A stretch of 64,000 nucleotides of DNA. It comes from Bin87 sp963666415. GTDB taxonomy: Bacteria; Chloroflexota; Dehalococcoidia; Lucifugimonadales; UBA3495. Made by a program: the position numbers and the translations under genes. Numbering within the stretch: position 1 is the stretch's first letter; each line of letters starts with the position of its first letter. Below the pieces are notes generated by a model. That model searched no databases, had not been told where the DNA came from, and worked only from the letters and a program-made list of their open reading frames with translations. This document shows, piece by piece, positions 41,473 through 50,563 of the stretch. Location of the stretch: the NCBI GenBank assembly GCA_963666415.2, contig CAXXPD010000002.1, forward strand, positions 992,001 through 1,056,000, written 5' to 3'.

Positions 41473-41784
41473 TCAGGAGTTCCGCATTTGAGAGAAACAG
41501 TCGCTGCAGTACACGGGACGGTCGCCACGCGGCCGGAACGGTACCGTGGCATCGGCGCCACAGTTGCTGCAAACGATTGAGAAGGTTTCGCGAGGCGCAC
41601 CGTAGCCGCCGCCCCCGCCGCCCCCGTCCCGAGGCTGCTGTCCACGCCGGGCGTTCCGGCAAGAGGAGCAGCGCTTGGGGTAGTTGGTGAAGCCGCGGGA
41701 AGAGTAAAATTCCTGCTCGCCTACGGTAAACGGAAACTCGGCGCCACAGTCGCTGCACACCAAGGTAATATCTGAAAGAGCCAC
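41473..41784 (-). CDS. double zinc-ribbon protein (CxxC)
   Basis: This small protein has about 103 residues and four CxxC pairs: LVCSDCGAEF, RCSSCRNARR, IVCSNCGAD and VYCSDCFSQM, joined by a glycine-rich linker (seven Gly). The YSSRGFTNYPKRC block is typical of a zinc-ribbon family seen across environmental bacteria. The start is a GTG at 41784 with GGAGG seven bases upstream; the longer frame to 41874 lacks such a site. It may bind nucleic acid or a protein partner; the function is unknown. Confidence 0.82.
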   Translation of the reverse strand: MALSDITLVCSDCGAEFPFTVGEQEFYSSRGFTNYPKRCSSCRNARRGQQPRDGGGGGGGYGAPRETFSIVCSNCGADATVPFRPRGDRPVYCSDCFSQMRNS

Positions 41785-42178
41785 GATTTTTCCTCCGGTC
41801 AAATGGTTTTGACGCTGTACTCGATTGGTTACATTCGTCGGGCTCAGCGATTCCCTATTCGGAGGAAAGCGCACCGGCGCAACCTAATACGGCCTATACT
41901 ATACTTGTTCCTATGGACACATTGCAACGATTTGAGTGTGCGGTTGAAACAAAGCGCATTTCTCGCCTGGTTAGTACCCGCCGAACCCCACCGCAATATA
42001 CCGAATTGCGAGCATTGCGACGTTTTGTGTTGCGCAGTCTGAAACCGCCAATTGATTTCCGCTCCAACGTACCGTGTTCAAGTCGTCCAACCGATGTGGA
42101 GCACGCCCTCCCTGCGAATAACCCGACGAATAACCCGGCTGCAATGAAAGCCCGGCCCGCCTGGCGAATGTCGCTGAT

Positions 42179-42207
42179 TTGCCGTGCTATCGGGATTGAA
42201 ATATACT
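42179..42207 (+). promoter_or_regulatory. putative promoter of the TPP-enzyme gene
   Basis: TTGCCG (42179-42184) and TATACT (42202-42207) are 17 bp apart. The leader would be about 90 nt and contains a nested hairpin at 42245-42281. The rest of the 519-bp gap 41785-42303 shows frames without family resemblance, and I read it as non-coding. Confidence 0.45.
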
Positions 42208-42244
42208 GCTTTGGCTGACTGAATCTGCTAAGCACAAAGGTGAC

Positions 42245-42281
42245 GGCGCCTGGCATCCGACGCGGATGCGGTAGCCGCGCC
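42245..42281 (+). other. structured mRNA leader of the TPP-enzyme gene
   Basis: An inner perfect 7-bp hairpin (GCATCCG at 42253-42259 with CGGATGC at 42263-42269, loop ACG) is enclosed by a 5-bp stem (GGCGC at 42245-42249 with GCGCC at 42277-42281). It lies 22 bp before the ATG. It does not match the TPP riboswitch consensus. Its role is unknown. Confidence 0.35.
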
Positions 42282-42303
42282 CCATCGGGGATTGGGGGAC
42301 TAA

Positions 42304-43947
42304 ATGGACGGGAAAACAGCGGTTGCCAACATCCTGGGACAAGAGGGCGTCGATGTCGTTTTCTGCTTCCCCAACAATATCTTGATCGATGCCTGCGCTG
42401 CTGCCGGAATTCGACCAATCATTTCCCGCATGGAACGCACGGCGGTGAACATGGCCGACGCGTATAGTCGGGTCAACAACGGCAACAAGAACGGTGTTTG
42501 TATCGTGCAGGGCGGGCCCGGTATCGAGAATGCTTTTTCCGGCGTGGCCCAGGCCTACGCGGACTCGTCGCCCATATTGATGATTCCCGGTCATCCCGGC
42601 ACCCGTCGCCGCGGAATGTCCTCCGACTTTGACGCCTCTCGCAACTATCAGGGCGTTACCAAGTGGGCCGATTTCGTCAACTACACCGAACGCGTGCCGG
42701 AGATGATGCAGCGCGCCTACACCCAGCTGCGAACCGGCCGTCCCTACCCGGTGCTGCTGGAGATGCCCAACGACGTCCTGGCCGGCGAGATATCCGAAGA
42801 ACAGTTCCACTACAAACCGCAGGAGAAGCGCCGGTCTGCCGGCGACCCTCGGGATGTATCCCGTGTTGCCGAACTGCTAATCAACGCGCGCCGGCCGGTA
42901 ATCTACGCCGGTCAGGGCGTGCTCTACTCTGAGGCAACCACGGAGTTGGTCGAACTTGCCGAGCTGCTGAATGCGCCCACCATGACCACCACGCTGGGCA
43001 AAAGCGGCTTCCCGGAGAATCACCCGTTGGCACTGGGTGCGGGCGGCAATACCTGTACCCGGATGGTGGGTGAATTTCTGGCCAAAAGCGATGTGGTTTT
43101 CGGCATCGGTACCAGCTTCCAGCGTACCCTGGCATCTGCGCCGGTTCCAGTTGGAAAGACCATCATCCAGTCCACCATCGACGAAAAAGACCTCAACGGC
43201 GAGTACCCGCTTGAGGAAATGATTATTGGGGACGCAAAACTCGTCCTCGGCCAGCTCATCGAGGAAGTCAAAGACCGGCTGGGGCCGGAAGGTCGCCGCG
43301 GCGATGCGTCGGTGTCCGCTGAAATCCGCCAGGTCCGACAGGAATGGATAGCGGAATGGATGCCCCGATTAAGCAGTAACGACGCGCCGATCAGTCCTTA
43401 CCGCGTGGTCTACGAACTCAACGCGCGACTGGACAAGGCCAACAGCATTGTTACTCATGACTCTGGCAACCCACGGGATCAAATTGTGCCGTTTTATGCC
43501 GCCACCACGCCCCGCGGTTACATCGGTTGGGGAAACTCCACCCAGCTGGGCACCGGCCTTGGTTACGCCCTGGGCGCCAAGGTAGCCTTCCCCGAAAAAA
43601 CTTGCGTTAACCTGATGGGCGACGTAGCGGTCGGAATGGCGGGCACCGATTTTGAAACCGCCGCCCGGGAACAACTGGGTATCATCACGGTAATCGTCAA
43701 TAATGGCGCCATGGGCGGCTACGAGAAGAACATACCCATCGCCACCGAACGCTATCGCAGCAAGTACGTAACCGGTGAATACGCTCGTATGGCCGAGTCC
43801 TTGGGCGCATACGCTGAGCGAGTTACCGACCCGGCGGAGGTAGGTCCATCCATCGAGCGGGCCAAAGAAATCTCCACTACCGGACAGCCCTGCGTGCTCG
43901 AAATCATCACCCGGGAAGAACCAATATTTTCACAGTACTACCGCTAG
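42304..43947 (+). CDS. thiamine diphosphate-dependent enzyme (acetolactate synthase-like)
   Basis: This 547-residue TPP enzyme has the three-domain layout of the acetolactate synthase/benzoylformate decarboxylase superfamily. Glu44 in SRMERTAVNMADAYSR is the proton-relay Glu. GVCIVQGGPGIENAFSGVAQ is the Pyr-domain block. The TPP-binding region is GDVAVGMAGTDFETAAREQ to IVNNGAMGGYEKN, with GDV in place of GDG. The reaction cannot be fixed: decarboxylation of a 2-oxo acid or carboligation are both possible. The halogenase-like gene follows after 58 bp. Confidence 0.85.
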   Translation: MDGKTAVANILGQEGVDVVFCFPNNILIDACAAAGIRPIISRMERTAVNMADAYSRVNNGNKNGVCIVQGGPGIENAFSGVAQAYADSSPILMIPGHPGTRRRGMSSDFDASRNYQGVTKWADFVNYTERVPEMMQRAYTQLRTGRPYPVLLEMPNDVLAGEISEEQFHYKPQEKRRSAGDPRDVSRVAELLINARRPVIYAGQGVLYSEATTELVELAELLNAPTMTTTLGKSGFPENHPLALGAGGNTCTRMVGEFLAKSDVVFGIGTSFQRTLASAPVPVGKTIIQSTIDEKDLNGEYPLEEMIIGDAKLVLGQLIEEVKDRLGPEGRRGDASVSAEIRQVRQEWIAEWMPRLSSNDAPISPYRVVYELNARLDKANSIVTHDSGNPRDQIVPFYAATTPRGYIGWGNSTQLGTGLGYALGAKVAFPEKTCVNLMGDVAVGMAGTDFETAAREQLGIITVIVNNGAMGGYEKNIPIATERYRSKYVTGEYARMAESLGAYAERVTDPAEVGPSIERAKEISTTGQPCVLEIITREEPIFSQYYR

Positions 43948-44005
43948 CGGCGATAGTCGCGGCGAGAAATAGGCGCCCTGTTACCGCAACGGGCAATAAT
44001 ACGGC

Positions 44006-45643
44006 ATGACTGCGGATCCGATAGTGGTTGTTGGCGGCGGGCCGGGTGGCTCGTGTGTGAGCACGCTGCTGGCACGCCAGGGCTACCCCGTTGTATTGCT
44101 GGAACGGGACAAATTCCCCAGACCACACGTGGGGGAGTCATTATTGCCGGCCAGCATTCCGATTCTCAGCGATCTTGGCGTGCTGGATGAGGTTGAAAGG
44201 GCCGGTTTTGTCCGCAAACGCGGTGCCACCATGGTGTGGGGTGTCGACCGAAATCCCTGGAGCTGGTATTTCAGCGAAACCAACCACAGCAACCCCCATT
44301 CATATCAGGTTTGGCGCCCCGAATTTGACGCCATTTTGCTGAACAATGCCCGGCGTTGCGGCGTAGATGTGCGTGAGGGCTTCCGTGTAACCGGTGTGGA
44401 GTTCGATGCCCAGGGGGTGGCAGTTGGCGTGCGCGGTCAGCCCTCCGACAATTCTGGCCCGGAAACCCGGCTTCCGGCGGCCTATGTGGTCGACGCCAGT
44501 GGTCAGGGCGGATTGTTGTCGCGACAACTCGGCCTGCGGCAGTGGGACGACTTCTTCCGTAACCTGGCGGTGTATGGATACTTTTCCGGCGGCGACCGAT
44601 TGCCGCATCCGGATGAGGGCAACATTTTCATCGAGTCTCAGGCGGGCGGCTGGCTCTGGAACATCCCGTTGCGGGACGGCTGGGCGAGTGTCGGCGCGGT
44701 GGTGGATTCGGACACCGGCCAGGCCGGGATCAACAGCATGGGAGCGCGCCAGTTTCTGATGTCACAAATAGCCCAGGCGCCGCACCTGGCAGCGCTCGTG
44801 CAAGGCGGGGAGCTGGTCGCCGAACCGGAGGTGCTGCGGGACTGGTCGTATCGCTGCCACTCATTGCATGGCCCCGGTTTCATTCTGGTTGGAGACGCGG
44901 CCTGCTTCATCGACCCACTGTTTTCGTCTGGCGTGCACTTGGCATTGACGTCCGCTACACTCGCAACGGCTGCGGTATCGTCGGCTCTGAAAGACCCGAC
45001 GATGGCCGGCCCCGTAGGGCGGGTGTACCAGCAGTTGTACTACAAGGAATACGGGCACTTCCGCGAGATGGCGCGGTTGTTCTATTCCAGCAACCGAACC
45101 GCTGATTCTTACTTTTGGGAAGCCCGCCGTTTGCTGGACGACGATGCGGCTCTCACGCCACGACATTCGTTCATCCAAGCCGTAGCCGGGCAACCGGCCC
45201 GTGGCTACGAGCGGGCGGTGTTGAGCAAGGGACTGGCGCCGGCCGCATTCGCCAACAGCGTGGCGGCCGTGGAGTCGGAACGCGACCGCCGCCACTTGTG
45301 GTTGCAGGAGTGGGAACAGGCAACCGTTCCGGACACGATGATGGAGGCAATCCCAAGGTTGGCTGAAGGGGTGCGGGTACAACGCCAACCCGTGCTGGCC
45401 GACGGCGATTTCGTTTGGGGTTATGGCCTGGTTACAGATGGGCACCCGGAGGGTTTGCCGTGCAGCAACGCAGTCGCCGGGTTGGTGGCCCGCCTGGACG
45501 GACAAACCTCGGTCGGCGAGGCCGTATCTGCCCTGTGCCAGGGCCTGGATCCAGAGGCTGCCCAGCGGCTGGCTGCCGTGGCCGTACAGTCGTTGCGCCT
45601 GCTCTACATCGACGGCGCAGTGGCGGAGATAGGCGGCGCCTGA
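44006..45643 (+). CDS. flavin-dependent halogenase-like protein
   Basis: This 545-residue FAD enzyme has the N-terminal dinucleotide loop VVGGGPGGSC at residues 8-17, followed by FPRPHVGESLLPASIPIL, the block shared by flavin halogenases. The halogenase motif WxWxIP is present as GGWLWNIPLRDG near residue 215. GFILVGDAACFIDPLFSSGV is the second FAD motif. An extra C-terminal domain of about 150 residues ends in a winged-helix-like part. These point to a CmlS/PltA-type halogenase. A monooxygenase of the same fold remains possible. Confidence 0.78.
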   Translation: MTADPIVVVGGGPGGSCVSTLLARQGYPVVLLERDKFPRPHVGESLLPASIPILSDLGVLDEVERAGFVRKRGATMVWGVDRNPWSWYFSETNHSNPHSYQVWRPEFDAILLNNARRCGVDVREGFRVTGVEFDAQGVAVGVRGQPSDNSGPETRLPAAYVVDASGQGGLLSRQLGLRQWDDFFRNLAVYGYFSGGDRLPHPDEGNIFIESQAGGWLWNIPLRDGWASVGAVVDSDTGQAGINSMGARQFLMSQIAQAPHLAALVQGGELVAEPEVLRDWSYRCHSLHGPGFILVGDAACFIDPLFSSGVHLALTSATLATAAVSSALKDPTMAGPVGRVYQQLYYKEYGHFREMARLFYSSNRTADSYFWEARRLLDDDAALTPRHSFIQAVAGQPARGYERAVLSKGLAPAAFANSVAAVESERDRRHLWLQEWEQATVPDTMMEAIPRLAEGVRVQRQPVLADGDFVWGYGLVTDGHPEGLPCSNAVAGLVARLDGQTSVGEAVSALCQGLDPEAAQRLAAVAVQSLRLLYIDGAVAEIGGA

Positions 45644-45699
45644 CAGTTCCCAGTGTCTCGAACGCCGTAGGAGAGGAGAACCCGCCGGTCAGCGTCGCG

Positions 45700-46281
45700 T
45701 TACGGCTTAACCCAGGTTTCTGACCAGGCGATGCAGGCCGAACTGCTTTGAGCCGGCCCGCGCGCTTCTGGCGAAACCACGCCGGATAGCACCTGCCCGC
45801 CTACCGTGAGTTGTGCGCTCCGGGCCGGTATGAAACAGCTGTACACGCCGTGCGGCCGGCCTTCCACGCTACCCGCCGGAACATTCAGCATAAAGGGCGT
45901 CAGGAAGTCATACCAGCTGAGCACCACGGTTTCGTCTGCGGCGGCCACGGTTTCGGTCCAGAAATTGGCCGGGTCGCCAGACTTGCTGAACTCCGCCGCA
46001 ATAACCGGCAAACCAACGTCTGCGAACTCTGGGAACAGCAAGGTTTCGATTTCCTGCTGCAAATATCGGGTCAGCGCGATGTTGTCCGAATAGACGTGGA
46101 TCGGGTTCTGGTTAAAGTCTTCGCTCTTCAGAAACAGCACGTGGCCGGCACCGGCTGGCGACCACAACACGCGCCAATGACTGGAACGGGTCGTGTTGGG
46201 CCCACCGGCGGAAGCCGACAGGCGAATGAACGAGTTTTCTCCGGTTAGACAAATCTGATTGGGGTCTACTGGACTGGTCAT
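45700..46281 (-). CDS. hypothetical protein (193 aa)
   Basis: I do not recognise this family. The protein starts MTSPVDPNQICLTGENSFIR and reads as a soluble beta-rich protein with many Trp and Tyr (SHWRVLWSPAGAGHVLFLKS, VVLSWYDFLTPFML). It ends near the halogenase gene, convergent with it. It lies 53 bp downstream of the aldolase gene in the same direction and is probably co-transcribed. No signal peptide is seen. Confidence 0.65.
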   Translation of the reverse strand: MTSPVDPNQICLTGENSFIRLSASAGGPNTTRSSHWRVLWSPAGAGHVLFLKSEDFNQNPIHVYSDNIALTRYLQQEIETLLFPEFADVGLPVIAAEFSKSGDPANFWTETVAAADETVVLSWYDFLTPFMLNVPAGSVEGRPHGVYSCFIPARSAQLTVGGQVLSGVVSPEARGPAQSSSACIAWSETWVKP

Positions 46282-46334
46282 GCCGTGCTTGGCCTCCCGT
46301 GGTCGTGTTGGTTGTGACGCCGTGTCTGGATGGA

Positions 46335-47114
46335 CTAGGCCAGGCCGTCGGCAGCCGCTCGCATGGTTTTGAGGTAGTCTGCGCTGGCGGATTGCAGCAA
46401 GCGCCCGACAGTGTTGTGGAAGTAGCGCACTCCCAGCTCCAGATAGTGGGGAACCAGGTTATCGGGGCAACTGCAACCGGCGATGATGCCAGACGCTGCA
46501 ATCTGCTGCACGCCTTTCTCGACGAGAGCCTGCACTTCGGGGTGGGTTTGCTGTCCCGGGTAGCCCATGCTTTGGGAAAGGTCGCCGGCCCCGATGAAGT
46601 AAACGTCAACGCCGGCAACTTTCACCAGTTCGGGGATATTTTCGATGGCTTCGACTTCTTCCAGCATCAGACAAACCAGGGTGTTGCGATTGGCGTCGGC
46701 TACGTATTCTGGCGTCGCGCCGCTGAATCCGTATTCCGCAGGGCGGCCACCGCTGAACAGGCCCCGCTCGCCTTCTGGGTAGTATTTGACCGCTGACACC
46801 GCAGCCCTGGCTTCGTCGGCGGTGTTGACGTGGGGCACCTGCACGCCCCAGGCTCCCCGGTCCAGGAAGGGCGCGATAATCTCGGGGCGGTTCCCCACGG
46901 GTCGCACGATAGGAGCGGTGCCAGAGTACTCGGCAGCTCGAATCATGTCCTCAGCCACGTCAACGGTGATGCTGCCGTGCTCGTTATCGATGAGCACCCA
47001 GTCATAGCCGAGGAAGCCCAACATTTCCACCACCGCCGGAGATGGAAAGGTGATCATGGAGCCGAAAACGGGGTCGCCCGCCTGCAGTTTTTGTTTCAGC
47101 GTATTTTCGCGCAT
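46335..47114 (-). CDS. HpcH/HpaI aldolase family protein
   Basis: This class II pyruvate-type aldolase has 259 residues. WVLIDNEHGSITVDVAEDM near residue 40 carries the catalytic region (DxEHG). GVQVPHVNTADEARAAVSAV and the metal-binding Glu in LVCLMLEEVEAIENI follow, then DVYFIGAGDLSQSMGYPGQ. Family members split 2-keto-3-deoxy acids or 4-hydroxy-2-oxo acids into pyruvate or succinate semialdehyde and an aldehyde. Substrate specificity cannot be read from sequence. Confidence 0.9.
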   Translation of the reverse strand: MRENTLKQKLQAGDPVFGSMITFPSPAVVEMLGFLGYDWVLIDNEHGSITVDVAEDMIRAAEYSGTAPIVRPVGNRPEIIAPFLDRGAWGVQVPHVNTADEARAAVSAVKYYPEGERGLFSGGRPAEYGFSGATPEYVADANRNTLVCLMLEEVEAIENIPELVKVAGVDVYFIGAGDLSQSMGYPGQQTHPEVQALVEKGVQQIAASGIIAGCSCPDNLVPHYLELGVRYFHNTVGRLLQSASADYLKTMRAAADGLA

Positions 47115-47241
47115 GGTATGCCCCCACAGAGTGTTTCGCGAATGCTATGCCCCTTCGGGGTGGCAGTCAACACTGCCGGCGTTTCAGTGCTGGTTGTCGC
47201 GGGTAGCAAGGGTTATCCCGCCACCAGGAGGGCAACGATGC

Positions 47242-47430
47242 CATGCGTACCCACTTTAATCTGTCATTGCCAGGAGCCCGGCGTAAATCTGTCATTGCGA
47301 GGAGCATAGCGACGTGACAATCTCGATGAGATTGAACACACGTCGGCGAACTGCCGTTGCTACGGCGACGAGATTGCCACGCTACGCTCGCAATGACAAA
47401 GTGGGTACGCATGAAAAGTGGGTACGCATG
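47242..47430. repeat. dispersed MITE-like repeat, copy 3
   Basis: The unit is bounded by CATGCGTACCCACTTT (47242-47257) and its complement AAAGTGGGTACGCATG (47398-47413), the latter repeated once more at 47415-47430. Inside, GTCATTGCGAGGAGCATAGCG (from 47291) and GCTCGCAATGAC near 47396 are inverted. The IS66-type element begins 7 bp after it. Apart from this and the IS end, 47115-47525 holds nothing I recognise. Confidence 0.75.
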
Positions 47431-47436
47431 ATGGGC

Positions 47437-48898
47437 GTAACAGTTCAGACTTGGAGAGGTGAATTGGCCGAAGGTTGGTCGAGAATCGCTGGAGCTGGGG
47501 TAGGTGGTTATGTCACATATCTGGGATGGATGCGGAAATCGACCTCAGCACTGCGGACCGGGATGTGCTGATTGCCATCATTGAGAGGCAACAGGCCATC
47601 ATCGGGAGCCTGGAGAAACGGATCGCCCAGTTGGAAGGGCGGGACAAATTGGGCGGCACCCGCAGGATGCCCGGTCTGAAGCCCAAAGCCGAGCAGCAGC
47701 CGGCCCAGCCCAAGAAACCACGCAAGCCTCGGCCCCACGGCTTTGCTCGCACCCGCATGACGCCCACCCAGCGGGTGGAACACGTGGTGGAACAGTGTCC
47801 CGACTGCGGAACCCAGCTGTCCGGTGGCTGGACCCAGCGCACTCGGGAAGTGATTGACCTGCCCCGGGTTCCGGTGCAGGTAACCGAGCACGCTTATATC
47901 GCCCGCACCTGCCCACAGTGCCAACGCTGTTGTACGCCCACCGCGCAACTGGAGAACATGGTGATGGGCAAGCAACGTCTGGGGGTCAACCTGATCAGCC
48001 TGATTGCCGCCCTGCGGGAGGAGGCCAGGCTGCCTTTCCGCACCATCCAGTGGTACCTGGACACCGTGCATGGGTTGCGCCTCAGCCTGGGAGCCATCGT
48101 GGACGCCACGCAAAGGGTGGCTCGCAAGGCCCAGGCTGAACTGACGGGCATTCTGGAACGCATCCGAGGCAGTCCGGTGGTCCATGCCGATGAGACCGGC
48201 TGGCGCGAGGACGGACACAACGGCTACGTGTGGACCTTCAGCACCCCCACCGAGCGCTACTTCCTGCGTCGGGGCCGCGGCAAGGCCGTGGTGGATGAGG
48301 TCCTGGGCGATCAGTTCGCTGGCGTGCTGGTCAGCGACTTCTACGCCGCCTATCACCATCACGACGGCCCCAAGCAACGCTGTTGGGCCCACCTGTTGCG
48401 GGACATCCACGACCTGCGCGCACTCTACCCCGATGATGACCGGCTGGCCCAATGGGCTGACGCCATCCACCAACTCTACCGTCAGGCGACCGCCTTCACC
48501 CATCCTTCAGAGCAGCAACGGCCAGAACAGCAACGGCCAGAACAGCAACGGCGCACCGCCCAACTGGCCCTGGAACAGCGCCTGCTGGCCCTCTGCCGTA
48601 CCTACCAGGATGACCCATCGGCCGCCCCAACCAGGCTGTGCCGACGCATGGAGAACCACATCAAGGAACTCTTCCTCTTTGTGGCTGAACCGGAAGTCCC
48701 GCCGGACAACAACGCCGCCGAGCGCAGCCTGCGACCGGTGGTAATCAGCCGTAAAATCAGCGGTGGCACACGCTCTGCAGCGGGCACTAACACCAAGATG
48801 ACGCTGGCCTCAATCTTCGGCACCTGGCGCGTACAAGGCTTCAACCCCCTCACCGCCTGCCGACAACTGCTCACTTCCCCTCAGGCCTGAACAATTAC
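47437..48898 (+). mobile_element. IS66-type insertion sequence (1462 bp)
   Basis: The ends read GTAACAGTTCAGACTTG (left) and the complement of GTAATTGTTCAGGCCTG (right), with the GTAA terminus typical of IS66. Flanking 8-mers are TGATGGGC and TTATGGGC, a near-perfect 8-bp target duplication (one mismatch). It carries only the transposase gene and lacks the accessory tnpA and tnpB genes of classical IS66. Confidence 0.85.
47526..48890 (+). CDS. IS66-family transposase
   Basis: This transposase has about 454 residues from the ATG at 47526. Order: a helical leucine-zipper-like N-terminus (IAIIERQQAIIGSLEKRIAQ), a zinc finger (CPDCGTQL and CPQCQRC), then the IS66 catalytic domain with VVHADETGWRED, VLVSDFYAAYHHHDG and the late AERSLRPVVISRKISGG. 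A 15-bp unit is repeated three times near 48512-48556 (about QQRPE). The frame is intact, so the element may be active. Confidence 0.9.
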   Translation: MDAEIDLSTADRDVLIAIIERQQAIIGSLEKRIAQLEGRDKLGGTRRMPGLKPKAEQQPAQPKKPRKPRPHGFARTRMTPTQRVEHVVEQCPDCGTQLSGGWTQRTREVIDLPRVPVQVTEHAYIARTCPQCQRCCTPTAQLENMVMGKQRLGVNLISLIAALREEARLPFRTIQWYLDTVHGLRLSLGAIVDATQRVARKAQAELTGILERIRGSPVVHADETGWREDGHNGYVWTFSTPTERYFLRRGRGKAVVDEVLGDQFAGVLVSDFYAAYHHHDGPKQRCWAHLLRDIHDLRALYPDDDRLAQWADAIHQLYRQATAFTHPSEQQRPEQQRPEQQRRTAQLALEQRLLALCRTYQDDPSAAPTRLCRRMENHIKELFLFVAEPEVPPDNNAAERSLRPVVISRKISGGTRSAAGTNTKMTLASIFGTWRVQGFNPLTACRQLLTSPQA

Positions 48899-48914
48899 TT
48901 ATGGGCAACGATAC

Positions 48915-48943
48915 CTGACGACCGCACCGAAAACGTCTATAAT
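48915..48943 (+). promoter_or_regulatory. putative promoter of the amidohydrolase gene
   Basis: CTGACG (48915-48920) and TATAAT (48938-48943) are 17 bp apart. The -35 hexamer begins 17 bp after the IS66-type end, so the promoter is outside the element. The leader to the ATG at 49014 would be about 64 nt. Confidence 0.6.
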
Positions 48944-49013
48944 CCATTCGAACTGCGGCTGCCTCAGCGTTGGCGAAGGTGGTGGTGGTCAATGGGACAG
49001 GAGCGAATCCGAT

Positions 49014-49985
49014 ATGGCAGTACGAGTTCTGGACGTTCACGCGCACATTACGCCAGCCAGCGCCTTGCGCGCCATGCAGAGCGGGGAAAACTGGTTCGGC
49101 GTAACCGCGCCGGCCCTCTACAATCAGCATCGCTACAACCCGCGCACGTTCTGGACGCCGGAACAGCGCATCGCCGACATGAGGTCGCTGGGCGTTGACG
49201 TCCACGTGCTGTCCACCAACGCCAATATGTACTTCTACGACCTGGACACCGCACAGACGGTGGATATGCACCGGGAGTGCAATGACTACGTGGCCCAATT
49301 GACCGAGGAGTATCCGGAACAGTTCGCCGGCCTGGCCAACCTGCCCATGCAGGATGTGGGAGCAGCCATCGAAGAGTTGACACGTGCGGTGGAAGAACTG
49401 GGGCTCAAGGGCGCCATGATTGGCGACCATGTGAACGGACGAACCTTCGACGACCCGGTGTTCAATCCTTTGTGGGCCACCGCAGAACGGCTGGGCGCCA
49501 TGTTCCTGATCCACCAGGGCGGCGACACCACCGTGTCGCCGCGATTGAGCCGGTACCACCTGCCCAACACCATTGGCAACCTGGCTGACCGCACGGTTAC
49601 CTTTGCGGCCTTCGTGTTCGGCGGCGTGATGGACCGTTACCCCAACCTGAATATCTGCCTGTGCCACGGCGGGGGTTATGCCTGTTTCGGCGCCGGACGG
49701 ATGGATCGGGGCTGGCAGGTGCGTCCCGAGGCGCGGGCCAACATCGACCAGCCACCCAGTTCGTATCTGAACCGTTTCTACTACGACTGCCTGACCCACA
49801 GCGAAGAGGCATTGCGAATGCTGATTGACATGGCCGGCATCGAGCAGATCGTATTCGGCACTGACTGGCCGTTCGATATGTGCGCCGACTGGCCGGTGTC
49901 GTGGCTATTGGGGCTGGAAAGCCTGACGCGCGACGAAAAGGACGCCATCCTGTTCGCCAATCTGGAAAGACTGCTGGGTATCTGA
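49014..49985 (+). CDS. amidohydrolase family protein (ACMSD-like)
   Basis: This 323-residue metal-dependent TIM barrel has metal ligands DVHAHITP at residues 7-14, LIHQGGDT near residue 164, CLCHGGGYACFGAGRMDRG near residue 216, and the final Asp in IVFGTDWPFDM near residue 282. These match the aminocarboxymuconate-semialdehyde decarboxylase group, which performs non-oxidative decarboxylation. The VOC protein gene downstream is consistent with aromatic-ring degradation. Substrate unproven. Confidence 0.88.
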   Translation: MAVRVLDVHAHITPASALRAMQSGENWFGVTAPALYNQHRYNPRTFWTPEQRIADMRSLGVDVHVLSTNANMYFYDLDTAQTVDMHRECNDYVAQLTEEYPEQFAGLANLPMQDVGAAIEELTRAVEELGLKGAMIGDHVNGRTFDDPVFNPLWATAERLGAMFLIHQGGDTTVSPRLSRYHLPNTIGNLADRTVTFAAFVFGGVMDRYPNLNICLCHGGGYACFGAGRMDRGWQVRPEARANIDQPPSSYLNRFYYDCLTHSEEALRMLIDMAGIEQIVFGTDWPFDMCADWPVSWLLGLESLTRDEKDAILFANLERLLGI

Positions 49986-50041
49986 TGCTCGGCTTGAGCC
50001 AAACACTAAATCGCTGATTACCAAATTGCAGGAGGACACAT

Positions 50042-50437
50042 ATGGGACTGAACGCTGACAACATCCGACTCAAGGCCATCAACCACATCACCTACAACGT
50101 GCGGGACAAAGATGCGGCCCTGAAGTGGTATCAAGAAGTGCTGGGAGTCAAGCAGATTCCCTCGATGGTAAACAACGACAACCTGTACTGGCTCCAGCTG
50201 CCGAGCGGCGCAATGGTTCACATCATCGAGAACCCGGACGCCCCGTCGGCTCCGTCGCACCACACCGCCTTCGAGGTTGACGAAATCGCAGCGGCCCGCG
50301 ACGAACTGCAGAGTATCGGTGTGGAGTGTACCGACATCCAAACCCGTAACGATGGGCAGCAGGCGTTCTACTTCCACGACCCGGACCACAACCGCCTGGA
50401 AATCTGCACCAAGTCAGGGTTTGGCGTTCTGGTGTAG
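50042..50437 (+). CDS. VOC family protein
   Basis: This 131-residue vicinal oxygen chelate protein starts IRLKAINHITYNVRDKDAAL, with His near residue 16 as a metal-ligand candidate. APSHHTAFEVDE near residue 80 supplies a second His, and YFHDPDHNRLEICTKSG gives the terminal Glu. AGGAGG precedes the ATG. It could be a glyoxalase-, dioxygenase- or lyase-type enzyme. It follows the amidohydrolase by 56 bp, probably in one operon. Confidence 0.87.
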   Translation: MGLNADNIRLKAINHITYNVRDKDAALKWYQEVLGVKQIPSMVNNDNLYWLQLPSGAMVHIIENPDAPSAPSHHTAFEVDEIAAARDELQSIGVECTDIQTRNDGQQAFYFHDPDHNRLEICTKSGFGVLV

Positions 50438-50563
50438 CATCCGTCACCCCCGCCCCGCTCCACCGGAGACGGGTCGCCGCCGCGCACCGCGATCAAGGTC
50501 GTCCCCAAAAGCAGACAGCCGTTGTCTTGCAGAAGTCGCCGGGACTACTAACCCGGAGCCGAC

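Noticed and set aside
42200..42303. TPP riboswitch upstream of the TPP-dependent enzyme
   Set aside because: The conserved CUGAGA and ACCUGAUCUGG-like boxes are missing; only a simple nested hairpin is present.
41894..42418. Overlapping frames on both strands in the gap before the TPP-enzyme gene
   Set aside because: Neither has family resemblance or a good ribosome site, and one runs into the TPP-enzyme gene. I treat the gap as non-coding.
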